The translations under genes and the position numbers were made by a program. This document shows, piece after piece, positions 26,927 through 35,069 of a DNA stretch of 45,017 nt. How positions within the stretch are numbered: the stretch's first letter is position 1; every line of letters begins with the position of its first letter. This DNA comes from an uncultured Prevotella sp. GTDB taxonomy: Bacteria > Bacteroidota > Bacteroidia > Bacteroidales > Bacteroidaceae. The notes beneath the pieces were generated by a model. It did not search any database, was not told the DNA's origin, and worked only from the letters and a program-made list of their open reading frames with translations. The DNA is taken from assembly GCA_900317545.1 (NCBI GenBank), contig ONHE01000020.1:1-45017 (forward strand). The letters run 5' to 3'.

Positions 26927-27106
26927 ATGCCAGAACCAAAGAAAGAATCGAAGAACAAGAATTTCATCCTCCGCCTCGATGCCGACACGATGTCAGCAGT
27001 CGAGAAATGGGCCGCCGACGAGTTCCGAAGCACCAACGGACAGCTGCAGTGGATCATCACCGAAGCACTGCGCAAGGCCGGCCGACTGCCTAAACGCCAA
27101 CGCTGA
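26927..27106 (+). CDS. Small Arc-like ribbon-helix-helix protein
   Basis: This 59-residue protein begins MPEPKKESKNKNFILRLDAD. A short basic N-terminus leads into a beta strand (NFILRLD) and two helices (MSAVEKWAADEF, then NGQLQWIITEALRKAG), the layout of Arc/MetJ-type DNA-binding proteins. It lies 11 nt after the SPFH gene and is probably cotranscribed with it. It could autoregulate the pair through the GATATC palindrome at the promoter, which is inference. No toxin partner is seen. Confidence 0.75.
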   Translation: MPEPKKESKNKNFILRLDADTMSAVEKWAADEFRSTNGQLQWIITEALRKAGRLPKRQR

Positions 27107-27235
27107 TCGGCCGCATGCCGACAGACCGGGCTTCCCCTGTCACCAACCGTCAGTCCCCGTCCAGACTGGCGGTTTGCCGTCTACGGCGATTCCGAAATTC
27201 TCCTCCTTTTTCTTTATCCTCTCATTTTTATTGCT

Positions 27236-27243
27236 TATCTTTG
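27236..27243 (+). promoter_or_regulatory. -7 element for the LacX-type epimerase gene
   Basis: TATCTTTG, 31 nt upstream of the ATG at 27275. Confidence 0.5.
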
Positions 27244-27274
27244 CATCAATACACTGATCAAATCAATCAAGACT

Positions 27275-28144
27275 ATGGAACAAATCAAAAACGACCGGCT
27301 CACGGTCAACGTCTCCGCACTCGGGGCAGAACTGCAGAGCATCAAAGATGCCAATGGAAAGGAATATCTGTGGGATGGCGATGACCGCTACTGGAACCGC
27401 CGCTCTCCCATCCTCTTCCCCATTGTCTGCGGTCTGTGGGAAGACACCTACCGCCTCGGCGAACGGTCTTTCAAACTGTCGCGTCATGGCTTTGCCCGCG
27501 ACACGCCATTTACCTTGGTCCGCCACAGCGATGAGCGCGTGACTTATGCCCTCACGGATTCGGAAGAGACACGACGCGTCTACCCCTTCCACTTCAATCT
27601 CTCGGTCACCTATCGGATCACTGACAACCGCGTCAGCGTGATCTGGCACGTGGAGAACACGGATCGCCAGACGCTGCTGTTCCAGATCGGAGGACATCCC
27701 GCATTCCTCGTTCCCGGATGCCAAAAGGGCGATCACATGCGGGCAAAGCTGCGCCTCGACAATCCCACACCGGAACGCCTCTATGGCAATGTGGGCGGTT
27801 GCATCACGCCGGGTTACCATCCCGTCAAGACCGAGAACGGCCTCTGGGAGGTGGCAGAAGAGACGTTCGGCGACGATGCCGTCATCTTCGACCGCAGTCA
27901 GGTTCAGCATGTCGAACTGCTTGACGCATCGGACGCCCCCCTTGTGACACTCGACTTCAAGACGCCGGCCGTAGGCATCTGGACGCCGGCAGGCAAGCAT
28001 GCGCCTTTCATCTGCATCGAACCGTGGTACGGCATCAGCGATTGGGCCGAGTTCAAAGGCCCCTTTGAAGACAAGTATCTGATGAACCGGCTGCTTCCCG
28101 GAGCCAGTTTCATGAGCGAATACACCATCACCATCGGTCGCTGA
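27275..28144 (+). CDS. Aldose 1-epimerase family protein, LacX-like
   Basis: The 289-residue protein belongs to the galactose mutarotase superfamily. Family features include LGAELQSIKDANGKEYLW near the start, LSRHGFARDTPF with the conserved His, QIGGHPAFLVP with the second His, and CIEPWYGISDW near the end. It probably interconverts anomers of an aldose in the cytosol; the sugar is unknown. It has its own promoter and convergent neighbour dps, with a terminator between them. Confidence 0.88.
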   Translation: MEQIKNDRLTVNVSALGAELQSIKDANGKEYLWDGDDRYWNRRSPILFPIVCGLWEDTYRLGERSFKLSRHGFARDTPFTLVRHSDERVTYALTDSEETRRVYPFHFNLSVTYRITDNRVSVIWHVENTDRQTLLFQIGGHPAFLVPGCQKGDHMRAKLRLDNPTPERLYGNVGGCITPGYHPVKTENGLWEVAEETFGDDAVIFDRSQVQHVELLDASDAPLVTLDFKTPAVGIWTPAGKHAPFICIEPWYGISDWAEFKGPFEDKYLMNRLLPGASFMSEYTITIGR

Positions 28145-28180
28145 GCGTTCGGCAGACGGAGCGGAATAATTTCGCCGGAT

Positions 28181-28228
28181 GGAAAAAAGAAAGAGTGATG
28201 ACCGGCTGACAGCTGCGTCATCACTCTT
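28181..28228 (-). terminator. Terminator of the sodB-ahpC-dps operon
   Basis: A perfect 12-bp stem (28191-28202 with 28217-28228) is followed, on the reverse strand, by a T-rich run (complement of GGAAAAAAGA at 28181-28190). Confidence 0.8.
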
Positions 28229-28249
28229 CGGATAAGCCGAGAGATGTCC

Positions 28250-28741
28250 CTATTCCTCATGTCGGTGCTTGGCGCTGAAAGCCACCAGCATCCACACCGT
28301 CTTCTCCTGGCCCTTCAAGTAGTCGCTCATCAGTGATACGGTCACCTCGTCACCGACCTCTGAAGCGGCGCTCAACACCTCGCGCTCCTGACGGATGAGC
28401 AGCTTGAAAGTATCGAGCAGGTTGGCTGTCACTTCGCGCTCGCATTCCATCGGAGCCGCTTCCTTCACTGCGGAAACTTTCAAATACTCGCTGAACTTGC
28501 TCTCCGGCACGGCGCCAAGCTGCAGCAGACGCTCTGCGAGTTCATCCACTTTCTCCGCCACATCATCGTAGAGCTCCTCATACTTGGCGTGCATGATGAA
28601 GAAGTGGCGACCTTTCACAGTCCAGTGGAAGCCCCGGAGATTGGTGTAAAACACTTGAAAGTCGGCCAAAAGTTGAGCCAATCCGTCAATGACGTTGTTT
28701 ACTTTCTGCTCATTCAAACCTAAGAAATCCAATGTTTTCAT
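28250..28741 (-). CDS. dps: Dps-family ferritin-like DNA protection protein
   Basis: The 163-residue protein stores iron and protects DNA during oxidative stress. It has the Dps four-helix pattern, with the ferroxidase residues in FYTNLRGFHWTVKGRHFFIMH and KYEELYDDVAEKVDELAERL. It is the third gene after sodB and ahpC, 42 nt downstream of ahpC on the reverse strand, and is followed by a terminator. There is no long basic tail, so DNA binding may be weak or indirect. Confidence 0.93.
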   Translation of the reverse strand: MKTLDFLGLNEQKVNNVIDGLAQLLADFQVFYTNLRGFHWTVKGRHFFIMHAKYEELYDDVAEKVDELAERLLQLGAVPESKFSEYLKVSAVKEAAPMECEREVTANLLDTFKLLIRQEREVLSAASEVGDEVTVSLMSDYLKGQEKTVWMLVAFSAKHRHEE

Positions 28742-28783
28742 ATTCTGTATCCCTTCTGTTTCTGTTGTTTTTCGTTTTTGAGT

Positions 28784-29350
28784 TTATAATTTTCCGACGA
28801 GATCAATGCCCGGTTTGAGCGTCTTGGCACCTTTCTTCCAGCGCGCCGGACAGACTTCACCCTGGTGAGTGGCCACAAACTGGGCAGCCTCCACCTTGCG
28901 GACCAGCTCATCGACGTTGCGTCCGATGTTGTTGTCGTGGATCTCCGCCACCTTGATCTGTCCCTCTGGGTTGACGAGAAAAGTGCCCCGATAGGCCACG
29001 CCCTCATCCTCCTTGTAGACGCCGAAGCCCCGGCAGAGCGTGCCCGTTGGGTCTGCGAGCATGGTGTATCGGATCTTACGGATGCTCTCTGATGCGTCGT
29101 GCCATGCCTTGTGCACGAAGTGCGTGTCCGTACTGACCGAGAACACCTCCACGTCCATGGCCTTCAGCTGCTCGTAGTGGTCATTCAGATCTTCCAATTC
29201 CGTTGGACATACAAACGTGAAATCGGCCGGATAGAAAAAGAAGATGGCCCATTTGCCCTTGACATCCTCATCGGATACGGTTTTAAAACTGTCGTTCTGA
29301 TAGGCCTGAACCTTGAATTCAGGTACTTTTGCATTGATAATCGGTTCCAT
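28784..29350 (-). CDS. ahpC: Alkyl hydroperoxide reductase subunit C (peroxiredoxin)
   Basis: This typical two-Cys peroxiredoxin has 188 residues. The peroxidatic Cys48 is in FTFVCPTE and the resolving Cys167 in GEVCPARW. It reduces hydrogen peroxide and alkyl hydroperoxides. In Bacteroides ahpC is commonly followed by its reductase gene ahpF, but here dps follows instead and no ahpF is in the window. It lies 21 nt after sodB, too close for a separate promoter, so the three genes form one operon. Confidence 0.95.
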   Translation of the reverse strand: MEPIINAKVPEFKVQAYQNDSFKTVSDEDVKGKWAIFFFYPADFTFVCPTELEDLNDHYEQLKAMDVEVFSVSTDTHFVHKAWHDASESIRKIRYTMLADPTGTLCRGFGVYKEDEGVAYRGTFLVNPEGQIKVAEIHDNNIGRNVDELVRKVEAAQFVATHQGEVCPARWKKGAKTLKPGIDLVGKL

Positions 29351-29371
29351 ATCTTACTATGTTTTAATTGT

Positions 29372-29956
29372 TCATTTCATTCTTCCAGCCACGACATCCC
29401 AGGCGACAATGTCCCAAGTTGCTGCAATGTGGTCTGCGCGCCGGTTCTGATAGTCGAGATAATAAGCATGCTCCCATACATCTATACCATAGAGGGGATT
29501 GAGCCCGTGACGCACTGGGTTGCCGCCGTTCGGCTCCTTCGTGATCACCAAGTGACCCTCCTTGTCCTGCGAAAGCCATGCCCAGCCTGATCCGAAGAGG
29601 GTGGCCGCGGCCTGCGCAAACTGTGTCTTGAACTCCTCAAAGCTGCCGAAAGCATCGTTGATGGCATCTGCCAGCTTGCCTGAAGGCACGTTGCCTTTCA
29701 GCGGCGGGCGGAATTGGGAGAAGTAAAGCGCATGGTTCAGCGTCTGCCCGGCATTGTTGAACAAGGGCCCTTCGGGTGCTGCGGCGACGATACGCTCCAC
29801 GTCCTGCTGCTCGAACTCAGTCCCTTGGACCAGATTGAGCAGTGTGTTGACATAATTCTGCAGGTGCTTTCCATAATGAAACTGGACGGTCTGCTCACTG
29901 ATGACGGGTTCCAAGGCATTGGCTGCGTATGGAAGTATTGGCATTTGAATTTTCAT
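29372..29956 (-). CDS. sodB: Superoxide dismutase, Fe/Mn family
   Basis: The 194-residue enzyme converts superoxide to hydrogen peroxide and oxygen. Metal ligands are visible in the family segments QFHYGKHLQNYVN (first His), NHALYFSQF, and VWEHAYYLDYQNRRADH (Asp-like position and His of the C-terminal domain). It is the first gene of the sodB-ahpC-dps operon. A full promoter (29999-30029) lies 42 nt upstream, back to back with that of oxyR. Metal preference cannot be read reliably; Bacteroidales forms are often cambialistic. Confidence 0.94.
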   Translation of the reverse strand: MKIQMPILPYAANALEPVISEQTVQFHYGKHLQNYVNTLLNLVQGTEFEQQDVERIVAAAPEGPLFNNAGQTLNHALYFSQFRPPLKGNVPSGKLADAINDAFGSFEEFKTQFAQAAATLFGSGWAWLSQDKEGHLVITKEPNGGNPVRHGLNPLYGIDVWEHAYYLDYQNRRADHIAATWDIVAWDVVAGRMK

Positions 29957-29998
29957 ATCTTTGTCGTTTTAAATCCTTATTGTTTTTTATTGTCGTTG

Positions 29999-30029
29999 CA
30001 AAGATAGGAGAAAAGGCAGGATGAGTCAA
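29999..30029 (-). promoter_or_regulatory. Promoter of sodB-ahpC-dps
   Basis: On the reverse strand, TATCTTTG (29999-30006) is preceded by TTG (30027-30029) with a 20-bp spacer. The divergent oxyR promoter is about 140 bp away. Confidence 0.65.
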
Positions 30030-30171
30030 ACGAAAAAAACTATCCCCTCATTGAAAAAAACGATCAGCGGCGCTCAAAGAGCCTGTCGGTCGACGCTTCG
30101 TGCCGGATATTTTTTCCAGCCGAAAAGTGAAAAAAGCAACTCCGGATGGCTCTTCTCCGTAAAATAAAAGC

Positions 30172-30179
30172 TATCTTTG
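30172..30179 (+). promoter_or_regulatory. -7 element for oxyR
   Basis: TATCTTTG, 21 nt upstream of the oxyR ATG at 30201. A TTG at 30177 is in frame but lies inside this element, so it is not a plausible start. Confidence 0.55.
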
Positions 30180-30200
30180 CAGGGAAAAGGGAACCGAACC

Positions 30201-31127
30201 ATGACACTACAACAATTGGAATACGTCATCGCCGTGTATCGGCTGAAACACTTTGCAAAGGCTGCCGAGAGCTGCAATGTCACACAACCGACGCTGAGCA
30301 GCATGATTCAGAAATTGGAGGAAGAACTCAACGTGAAGATCTTCGACCGTAAACAGCAACCCATCAGGCCAACTCCCGTGGGACAGATGATCATCGAACA
30401 GGCATGGAAAATTCTCGTCCGGGCCCGTCGGCTGAAAGAAATGGTCGAAGAAGAACGTCACTCACTGACCGGCATTTTCAATATCGGCATCCTCCCCACC
30501 ATTGCTCCCTACCTGATTCCACGGTTCTTCCCGCAGCTGATGAACAGCCATCCGAAGCTCGATCTGCGCATCACGGAGATGAAGACTGACGACCTGCTGA
30601 AGGCGCTCAGGCACAATGACATCGACGCGGGAATCGTGGCCGAGGTCGACGGATTGGACGATTACCAGTGCGACACCTTATATTATGAACAGTTCTTTGC
30701 ATACGTCGCGAAGTCGGAAAAGCTCTTTGAAAACCGGACGGTGCGGACGTTTGATCTGAACGGAAAATATCTCTGGCTCCTTGACGAAGGACATTGCTTC
30801 CGCGAACAGTTGCTGAAATTCTGCCAGTTAAAGTCAGCATCGAGGAGCAAGAAGGCATATAACTTAGGCAGCATCGAGACATTCATGCGCTTCGTAGAGA
30901 ACGGAAAGGGCATCACTTTCATCCCAGAGCTGGCACTGCAGCAGTTGAATGAAGACCAGAAAGAATTGGTTCGCCCATTCGCCTTGCCAGTTCCGACACG
31001 TAAAGTCGTGATGGTCACCACGCAGAAGTTTATCCGCAACTCGCTCCGCGAACTGATTATCGAAGAGATCAGGCATGCCGTTCCGGCGGAGATGCTGCAG
31101 CTGCGGAAGTCGCAGCAGCAGGTATAA
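30201..31127 (+). CDS. oxyR: Peroxide-sensing LysR-type regulator OxyR
   Basis: The 308-residue protein has an N-terminal winged helix-turn-helix (about 2-60, FAKAAESCNVTQPTLSSMIQ) and a LysR substrate domain. The redox pair is C199 and C208 in DEGHCFREQLLKFC, the same numbers and spacing as in Escherichia coli OxyR. Oxidation by peroxide should form a disulfide and switch on target genes. It is divergent from sodB-ahpC-dps, its likely target. Its 3' end faces rsgA with a shared hairpin. Confidence 0.96.
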   Translation: MTLQQLEYVIAVYRLKHFAKAAESCNVTQPTLSSMIQKLEEELNVKIFDRKQQPIRPTPVGQMIIEQAWKILVRARRLKEMVEEERHSLTGIFNIGILPTIAPYLIPRFFPQLMNSHPKLDLRITEMKTDDLLKALRHNDIDAGIVAEVDGLDDYQCDTLYYEQFFAYVAKSEKLFENRTVRTFDLNGKYLWLLDEGHCFREQLLKFCQLKSASRSKKAYNLGSIETFMRFVENGKGITFIPELALQQLNEDQKELVRPFALPVPTRKVVMVTTQKFIRNSLRELIIEEIRHAVPAEMLQLRKSQQQV

Positions 31128-31130
31128 GAA

Positions 31131-31165
31131 ACCGCGAAGTCCGTCAGAAGGCTTCGCGGTATTTG
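31131..31165 (+). terminator. Terminator of oxyR overlapping the rsgA 3' end
   Basis: ACCGCGAAG (31131-31139) pairs with CTTCGCGGT (31152-31160), followed by ATTTG and TTTTC. The second arm lies within the last codons of the convergent rsgA gene. Confidence 0.65.
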
Positions 31166-32076
31166 TTTTCGTCCTTGTCGTCGAGCATTCCCAAATACGA
31201 CTGATAGCGCGACTCGGCGATATAGTGGTCCGCTACAGCCTTCCTGACGGCACAACCCGGCTCATGGGTATGCGTGCAGTTGGAGAACCGGCAGTCCTTT
31301 GCGAACCTGAAAATGTCCCTGAAATAGCTCGTCAGTTCATTTCTTTCGATGTCGAAGGTGCCGAATCCCTTGATGCCGGGGGTATCGATCAGATACCCTC
31401 CACCGGGCAAATCGAGCATCTCGCTGAATGTCGTGGTGTGCATACCGGTATTGTGCGCGTCGCTGATGGCAGCTGTCCGCTGGGCCGCTCCGGGTATCAA
31501 GCGGTTGGCAAGCGTCGACTTTCCCACTCCGCTATGCCCGCTCAGCAGCGTCACCTTGTCTTTTAAGCAGGCGCGTAAGGCATCGAATCCTTCTCCCGTT
31601 TCGGCCGAGAGGGACAGACACTGATAGCCTATGGTCTCATAAAGTGTCATCAACAGCCGCTCGTAACGCCGCTCGTCGTCTGAAAGGATGTCACGTTTGT
31701 TGAACACAATGATCACCGGAACGCGGTACGCTTCAGCTCCGGCCAGGAACCGGTCGATAAAAGTCGTGGACGTTTCCGGATAGTTCACGGTCACGATAAG
31801 GACAGCCTGGTCGAGGTTCGCAGCAAGGATGGAACTTTGTTTCGATAGGTTTGGCGACTTCCGGATGATGTAGTTGCGCCTGTCTTCAATCTCTGTGATC
31901 AGCGCGGAGCCTTCCTGGTTGACCACAATGTGCACCCAGTCGCCCACCGCAATGGGGTTTGTGCTGCGTATTCCTTTCAGCCGAAAGTTACCCTTAATCT
32001 TGCTCTCAATGATCTGGCCGTCTTCTGTGCGGACGCTATACCAGCTGCCCGTGTTCTTGATAACTATGCCGCGCAT
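31144..32076 (-). CDS. rsgA: Ribosome small subunit-dependent GTPase A
   Basis: RsgA is a late 30S assembly GTPase. The 310-residue protein has an N-terminal OB-fold (about 1-65), then the circularly permuted GTPase order: G4 NKRD, G1 [17 protein letters not shown] and G3 DTPGIKGFG. The C-terminal zinc site is [17 protein letters not shown]. The last codons overlap the oxyR terminator. No promoter was identified; the 263-bp gap to frr upstream carries no clear -7 element. Confidence 0.96.
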   Translation of the reverse strand: MRGIVIKNTGSWYSVRTEDGQIIESKIKGNFRLKGIRSTNPIAVGDWVHIVVNQEGSALITEIEDRRNYIIRKSPNLSKQSSILAANLDQAVLIVTVNYPETSTTFIDRFLAGAEAYRVPVIIVFNKRDILSDDERRYERLLMTLYETIGYQCLSLSAETGEGFDALRACLKDKVTLLSGHSGVGKSTLANRLIPGAAQRTAAISDAHNTGMHTTTFSEMLDLPGGGYLIDTPGIKGFGTFDIERNELTSYFRDIFRFAKDCRFSNCTHTHEPGCAVRKAVADHYIAESRYQSYLGMLDDKDENKYREAF

Positions 32077-32126
32077 GGGAAAATTAAAAGATAATGAGAT
32101 AAAAAAGTAAAAGAGTCAACACGCAA

Positions 32127-32215
32127 GATGAACTCGCCGGTTGGAACAGTACATGACCGAAGGCGGACTAACGCTGTGTCTCCGACAGGATGGATGAACT
32201 CACCGGTCGGAGCAG
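32127..32215. repeat. Imperfect 23-bp direct repeat between frr and rsgA
   Basis: Positions 32127-32149 and 32193-32215 match at 19 of 23 bases (GATGAACTCRCCGGTYGGARCAG) and are 66 bp apart, which is three times 22. The gap 32077-32339 contains nothing else I can identify. Confidence 0.5.
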
Positions 32216-32339
32216 AGCGTAGTCGCTGGAGCATAAAAGCAAAAAAGCGGAAGCGCTAAAACATAAATATTGCACGCACAGAAGCTTGTTCCGTCCCGTC
32301 CATATTTATCTTTTGGCCATTCCGCCATTTATCTTTTCG

Positions 32340-32900
32340 TCACACGGTCATGATCTCCTTCTGCTTCGTAGCCAAGAGGCCGTCGACGTCCTTCACATAT
32401 CTGTCATGCAGTTTCTGTAGTTCTTCCTCCGCGTCTTTCTCGTTATCCTCGGACAGTCCGTCCTTAATTGCCTTCTTCAGACGATCCTTGATCTCGGCCC
32501 GGGTGTTTCTGATTTCGACCTTAGTCTTCTCCCCTATCTTGTTGCATTGCTTCACGAGCTCCTTGCGCCGCTCCTCCGTGGGCTGCGGCAAGCGCAGGAA
32601 TACCATCTCTCCATTATTCTCGGGGGTGATGCCGACATCACTGTCGAGGATTCCTTTCTCTATGTCCCGCAGCTGCTTACGGTCCCAGGGACGGATGGTG
32701 ATGGTGCGGGCGTCAGGCACAGCCACATTGGCCACTTGGTTCAGAGGTACCATCGAGCCATAGGCATTCACCCTTACGCTGTCGAGAATGGCCACATTTG
32801 CACGTCCTGCACGTATGCGGGCAAGCTCTTCTTCGAGGTACTTGGTGGCCTTGGTCATGCGCTCTTCGGCGCTCTTCAATGTCTGTTTAACGTCTAACAT
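32340..32900 (-). CDS. frr: Ribosome recycling factor
   Basis: The 186-residue protein splits post-termination ribosomes together with EF-G. Typical features are the first helix with ELARIRAGRANVAILDSV, the beta domain YGSMVPLNQVANVAVPDARTI (read as two adjoining strands) and the last helices with RRKELVKQ and EIRNTRAEIKDRLKKA. Length is normal. A promoter with TAATTTTG (32928-32935) and TTG 20 bp further lies 27 nt upstream. pyrH, the common neighbour, is not present. Confidence 0.96.
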   Translation of the reverse strand: MLDVKQTLKSAEERMTKATKYLEEELARIRAGRANVAILDSVRVNAYGSMVPLNQVANVAVPDARTITIRPWDRKQLRDIEKGILDSDVGITPENNGEMVFLRLPQPTEERRKELVKQCNKIGEKTKVEIRNTRAEIKDRLKKAIKDGLSEDNEKDAEEELQKLHDRYVKDVDGLLATKQKEIMTV

Positions 32901-32927
32901 ATATTTTCCGTATTAAATTCACATGCA

Positions 32928-32958
32928 CAAAATTAAGGATTAATGCTGAATTATGCAA
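32928..32958 (-). promoter_or_regulatory. Promoter of frr
   Basis: Reverse strand: TAATTTTG (32928-32935), 20-bp spacer and TTG (32956-32958). Confidence 0.55.
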
Positions 32959-32978
32959 CTGTTTGAAATAAAAATATT

Positions 32979-33461
32979 TCATCGGGAATAGATTTGCGAG
33001 GCAATGATGGCGGCAATGCGGGCAAGATACTCACGGTCTGTGTCATTGAAGGCGTTCAGTTCCCGACTGTCGACATCTATTACGCCGCGCACCCGCCCGA
33101 GGCTATCAAAGATCGGAACCACGATTTCCGACCGTGAAAGACTGCTGCAGGCGATGTGGCCGGGGAACCGCTCAACATCGGAAACGACGATGGCTGCACG
33201 CTGCTCCCAAGCCGTTCCGCAGACGCCCTTGCCCCTTGCGATATGGTAGCAGGCCACCGGTCCCTGAAACGGACCGAGCAGCAGCTCGTCGTTCTTGACA
33301 ATATAGAAACCTACCCAGAAATACTCTTCGGGGAACGCATCATGCAGCGCGGCGGCCACATTGGCCAACACGGCCGTTTCATCCTGCTCTCCGGCAATGA
33401 GACTCTCTATCTGCCGGACGAGCATAGCATAGGTCGAAACCTTCTGTTTTTGATCCTTCAT
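32979..33461 (-). CDS. Free methionine-(R)-sulfoxide reductase, GAF domain
   Basis: This 160-residue GAF-domain enzyme repairs free methionine-R-sulfoxide. Its three cysteines, C71 (PVACYH), C81 (GVCGTAW) and C105 (GHIACSS), have spacing 10 and 24, identical to C84, C94 and C118 of the Escherichia coli enzyme. I start it at MKDQKQK (33461); the frame is open upstream but crosses the promoter. The -7 element TATCTTTG (33466-33473) is only 4 nt from this ATG, so the mRNA is probably leaderless. Confidence 0.93.
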   Translation of the reverse strand: MKDQKQKVSTYAMLVRQIESLIAGEQDETAVLANVAAALHDAFPEEYFWVGFYIVKNDELLLGPFQGPVACYHIARGKGVCGTAWEQRAAIVVSDVERFPGHIACSSLSRSEIVVPIFDSLGRVRGVIDVDSRELNAFNDTDREYLARIAAIIASQIYSR

Positions 33462-33465
33462 GGGG

Positions 33466-33473
33466 CAAAGATA
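33466..33473 (-). promoter_or_regulatory. -7 element for the fRMsr gene
   Basis: TATCTTTG on the reverse strand, followed by CCCC and the ATG at 33461. Confidence 0.55.
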
Positions 33474-33525
33474 CGCAAAAAAGATAAAAATAGGATTTTT
33501 CTGAGGCTGATTCTCCTTTTTTTTG

Positions 33526-33533
33526 TATCTTTG
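33526..33533 (+). promoter_or_regulatory. -7 element for the secreted protein gene at 33560
   Basis: TATCTTTG, 26 nt before the ATG; divergent from the fRMsr promoter, about 50 bp away. Confidence 0.55.
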
Positions 33534-33559
33534 CGGCCTAACAATCAGACCTGAAGACA

Positions 33560-33946
33560 ATGAAAAGATATTTCTCATTCGCATTCGCCCTGCTGTGCGG
33601 CCTCACCATGTCGGCCGAAGGCTACTCGTTTCTGAATGTGGCAAAGGTAACCGGCGAAAGCGAAGGAAACGCGCTCAGCAGTTTTACGAAGATCACTTTC
33701 TCCGACGGACAGATGCACTTGCTCAACGGCGCAAGCCAGGTCAAGAGCTACGACCTGTCATCCCTGCGCAAGATGTGGCTGTCGACCACGAGCGGCATAA
33801 GAAATATTCAGAACAGCGAAACGAATCGCCCGGCCGAGATTTACCTTATGTCCGGAAAGCGCGTCAATGCTGACCCGAACAATCTCCCCAAAGGTGTCTA
33901 CATCATCAAGGAGGGTAATGTGACGAGGAAACTGATCCGCCGTTAG
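33560..33946 (+). CDS. Small secreted protein with a C-terminal sorting-like domain
   Basis: The 128-residue product has a signal peptide (about 1-19, ending MSAEG), a short beta region (FTKITFSDGQMHLLNGASQ, then YDLSSLRKMWLS) and a C-terminal segment AEIYLMSGKRVN followed by LPKGVYIIKEGNVTRKLIRR. The end resembles the C-terminal domains of Prevotella secreted proteins. The mature part is too small for an enzyme and I know no function. It is divergent from the fRMsr gene. Confidence 0.7.
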   Translation: MKRYFSFAFALLCGLTMSAEGYSFLNVAKVTGESEGNALSSFTKITFSDGQMHLLNGASQVKSYDLSSLRKMWLSTTSGIRNIQNSETNRPAEIYLMSGKRVNADPNNLPKGVYIIKEGNVTRKLIRR

Positions 33947-33972
33947 ACGGAGATCCACCAAACGACTTTGAC

Positions 33973-34060
33973 GGAGCAATCTTCCGGACCTTCCGGGCAC
34001 ATGCTCCCGACCGCCCGAAGAATTGTTTCGGAGCCGTCAAACGATACGATTTCCGGAAAC
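33973..34060 (+). repeat. 22-bp-period repeat array E (decayed)
   Basis: Four 22-bp blocks start at 33973, 33995, 34017 and 34039. The first has GGAGCAATCTTCC, one to two changes from the GGAGCTATCCTCC core of array D; the others fit the consensus more loosely. The rest of the gap (34061-34248) has nothing recognised. Confidence 0.5.
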
Positions 34061-34248
34061 GCGCACACGATGCGGCGTTCCCGGAAATTTCACCTTATAT
34101 TATATCTGTATTCAAATGCGCTTGCCGCCTGTCCAAGACAGTGACGGGCGTAAGCATCTTCGAGACCGGCGGAAAACCGCTTCCGAAAAAGACGAAGAAC
34201 CTCGACGGTCAGGAAACAACATGCGGAACGTGGCGGGGAGATACACGA

Positions 34249-35046
34249 TCAGCGGGCCATTTCAGCCTCGACGAGATTGGTGAGGGCTACAAACTCGCTG
34301 ACACTCAACTGCTCCGGCCGGCGCGTGAGCATCTTCTGGCTGAAAAAATCGGCATGCGAGGCGGAATCAGCAAACAACTGCCGCAGGCTCACCCGCAACA
34401 TCTTGCGCCGCTGGTTGAACACGGACTTGACCACGCGACGGAACAATGCCTCGTCGCAACCCAACGTCCGAGTGTCGTTGCGCGTCATTCTGATCACGGC
34501 ACTCTTCACCTTTGGCGGTGGATTGAAGACGCCTTCATCAACCGTGAAGAGATATTCCACGTCATACCAGGCCTGTATCAAGACTGAGAGGATGCCGTAA
34601 GACTTGCTTCCGGGAGCCGACGCCATGCGCTGCGCCACTTCCCGCTGGATCATCCCCGTGCAACATGGGATAAGGTCGCGGTTGTCAACCATCTTGAAGA
34701 AAATCTGCGAGGAGATGTCGTAGGGGTAGTTTCCGGTCAGCACAAAAGGCTGTCCTTCGAAGACCGTATGAAGGTCCATACGCAGGAAGTCATCACTGAT
34801 GATGCGGTCGCGCAGCTCCGGGAAGCGTTCATGGAGATACTGCACCGACTCAGTATCGATCTCAACGGCCTTCACCTCCCGCGCTTTGGGCACGAGATAC
34901 TGCGTCAGCACGCCCATCCCGGGACCCACCTCGAGCACGGGGATGTCCGGACAGGCATCGACGGTGTCGGCAATCCGTCGGGCTATCGACAAGTCGACGA
35001 GGAAGTGCTGGCCCAAGTTTTTCTTCGGTCTTACTGCTTTCATCAT
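34249..35046 (-). CDS. rsmA: 16S rRNA dimethyladenosine transferase
   Basis: RsmA (KsgA) dimethylates two adenines near the 3' end of 16S rRNA. Motifs of the 265-residue protein: KKNLGQHFLVD at the start, the SAM motif LEVGPGMGVLTQYL, the acidic residue in VKAVEIDTESV, SDDFLRMDL, the catalytic NYPYDISS (an NxPY motif) and FNPPPKVKSAVI. The start is one of two adjacent ATGs (35046 or 35043). A -7 element TATCTTTG (35062-35069) lies about 15 nt upstream. Confidence 0.96.
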   Translation of the reverse strand: MMKAVRPKKNLGQHFLVDLSIARRIADTVDACPDIPVLEVGPGMGVLTQYLVPKAREVKAVEIDTESVQYLHERFPELRDRIISDDFLRMDLHTVFEGQPFVLTGNYPYDISSQIFFKMVDNRDLIPCCTGMIQREVAQRMASAPGSKSYGILSVLIQAWYDVEYLFTVDEGVFNPPPKVKSAVIRMTRNDTRTLGCDEALFRRVVKSVFNQRRKMLRVSLRQLFADSASHADFFSQKMLTRRPEQLSVSEFVALTNLVEAEMAR

Positions 35047-35061
35047 TTTCGCTTTTATTTG

Positions 35062-35069
35062 CAAAGATA
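35062..35069 (-). promoter_or_regulatory. -7 element for rsmA
   Basis: TATCTTTG on the reverse strand, 15 nt from the rsmA start. Confidence 0.55.

Noticed and set aside
13684-27158. Shared 15-mer CACCAACCGTCAGTC near 13687 and 27140
   Set aside because: One or two such matches are expected by chance in 45 kb, and flanking sequence does not agree.
34061-34248. Possible gene remnant between array E and rsmA
   Set aside because: Short frames with a vaguely protein-like stretch were seen on the forward strand, but there is no start signal, domain or conserved motif.
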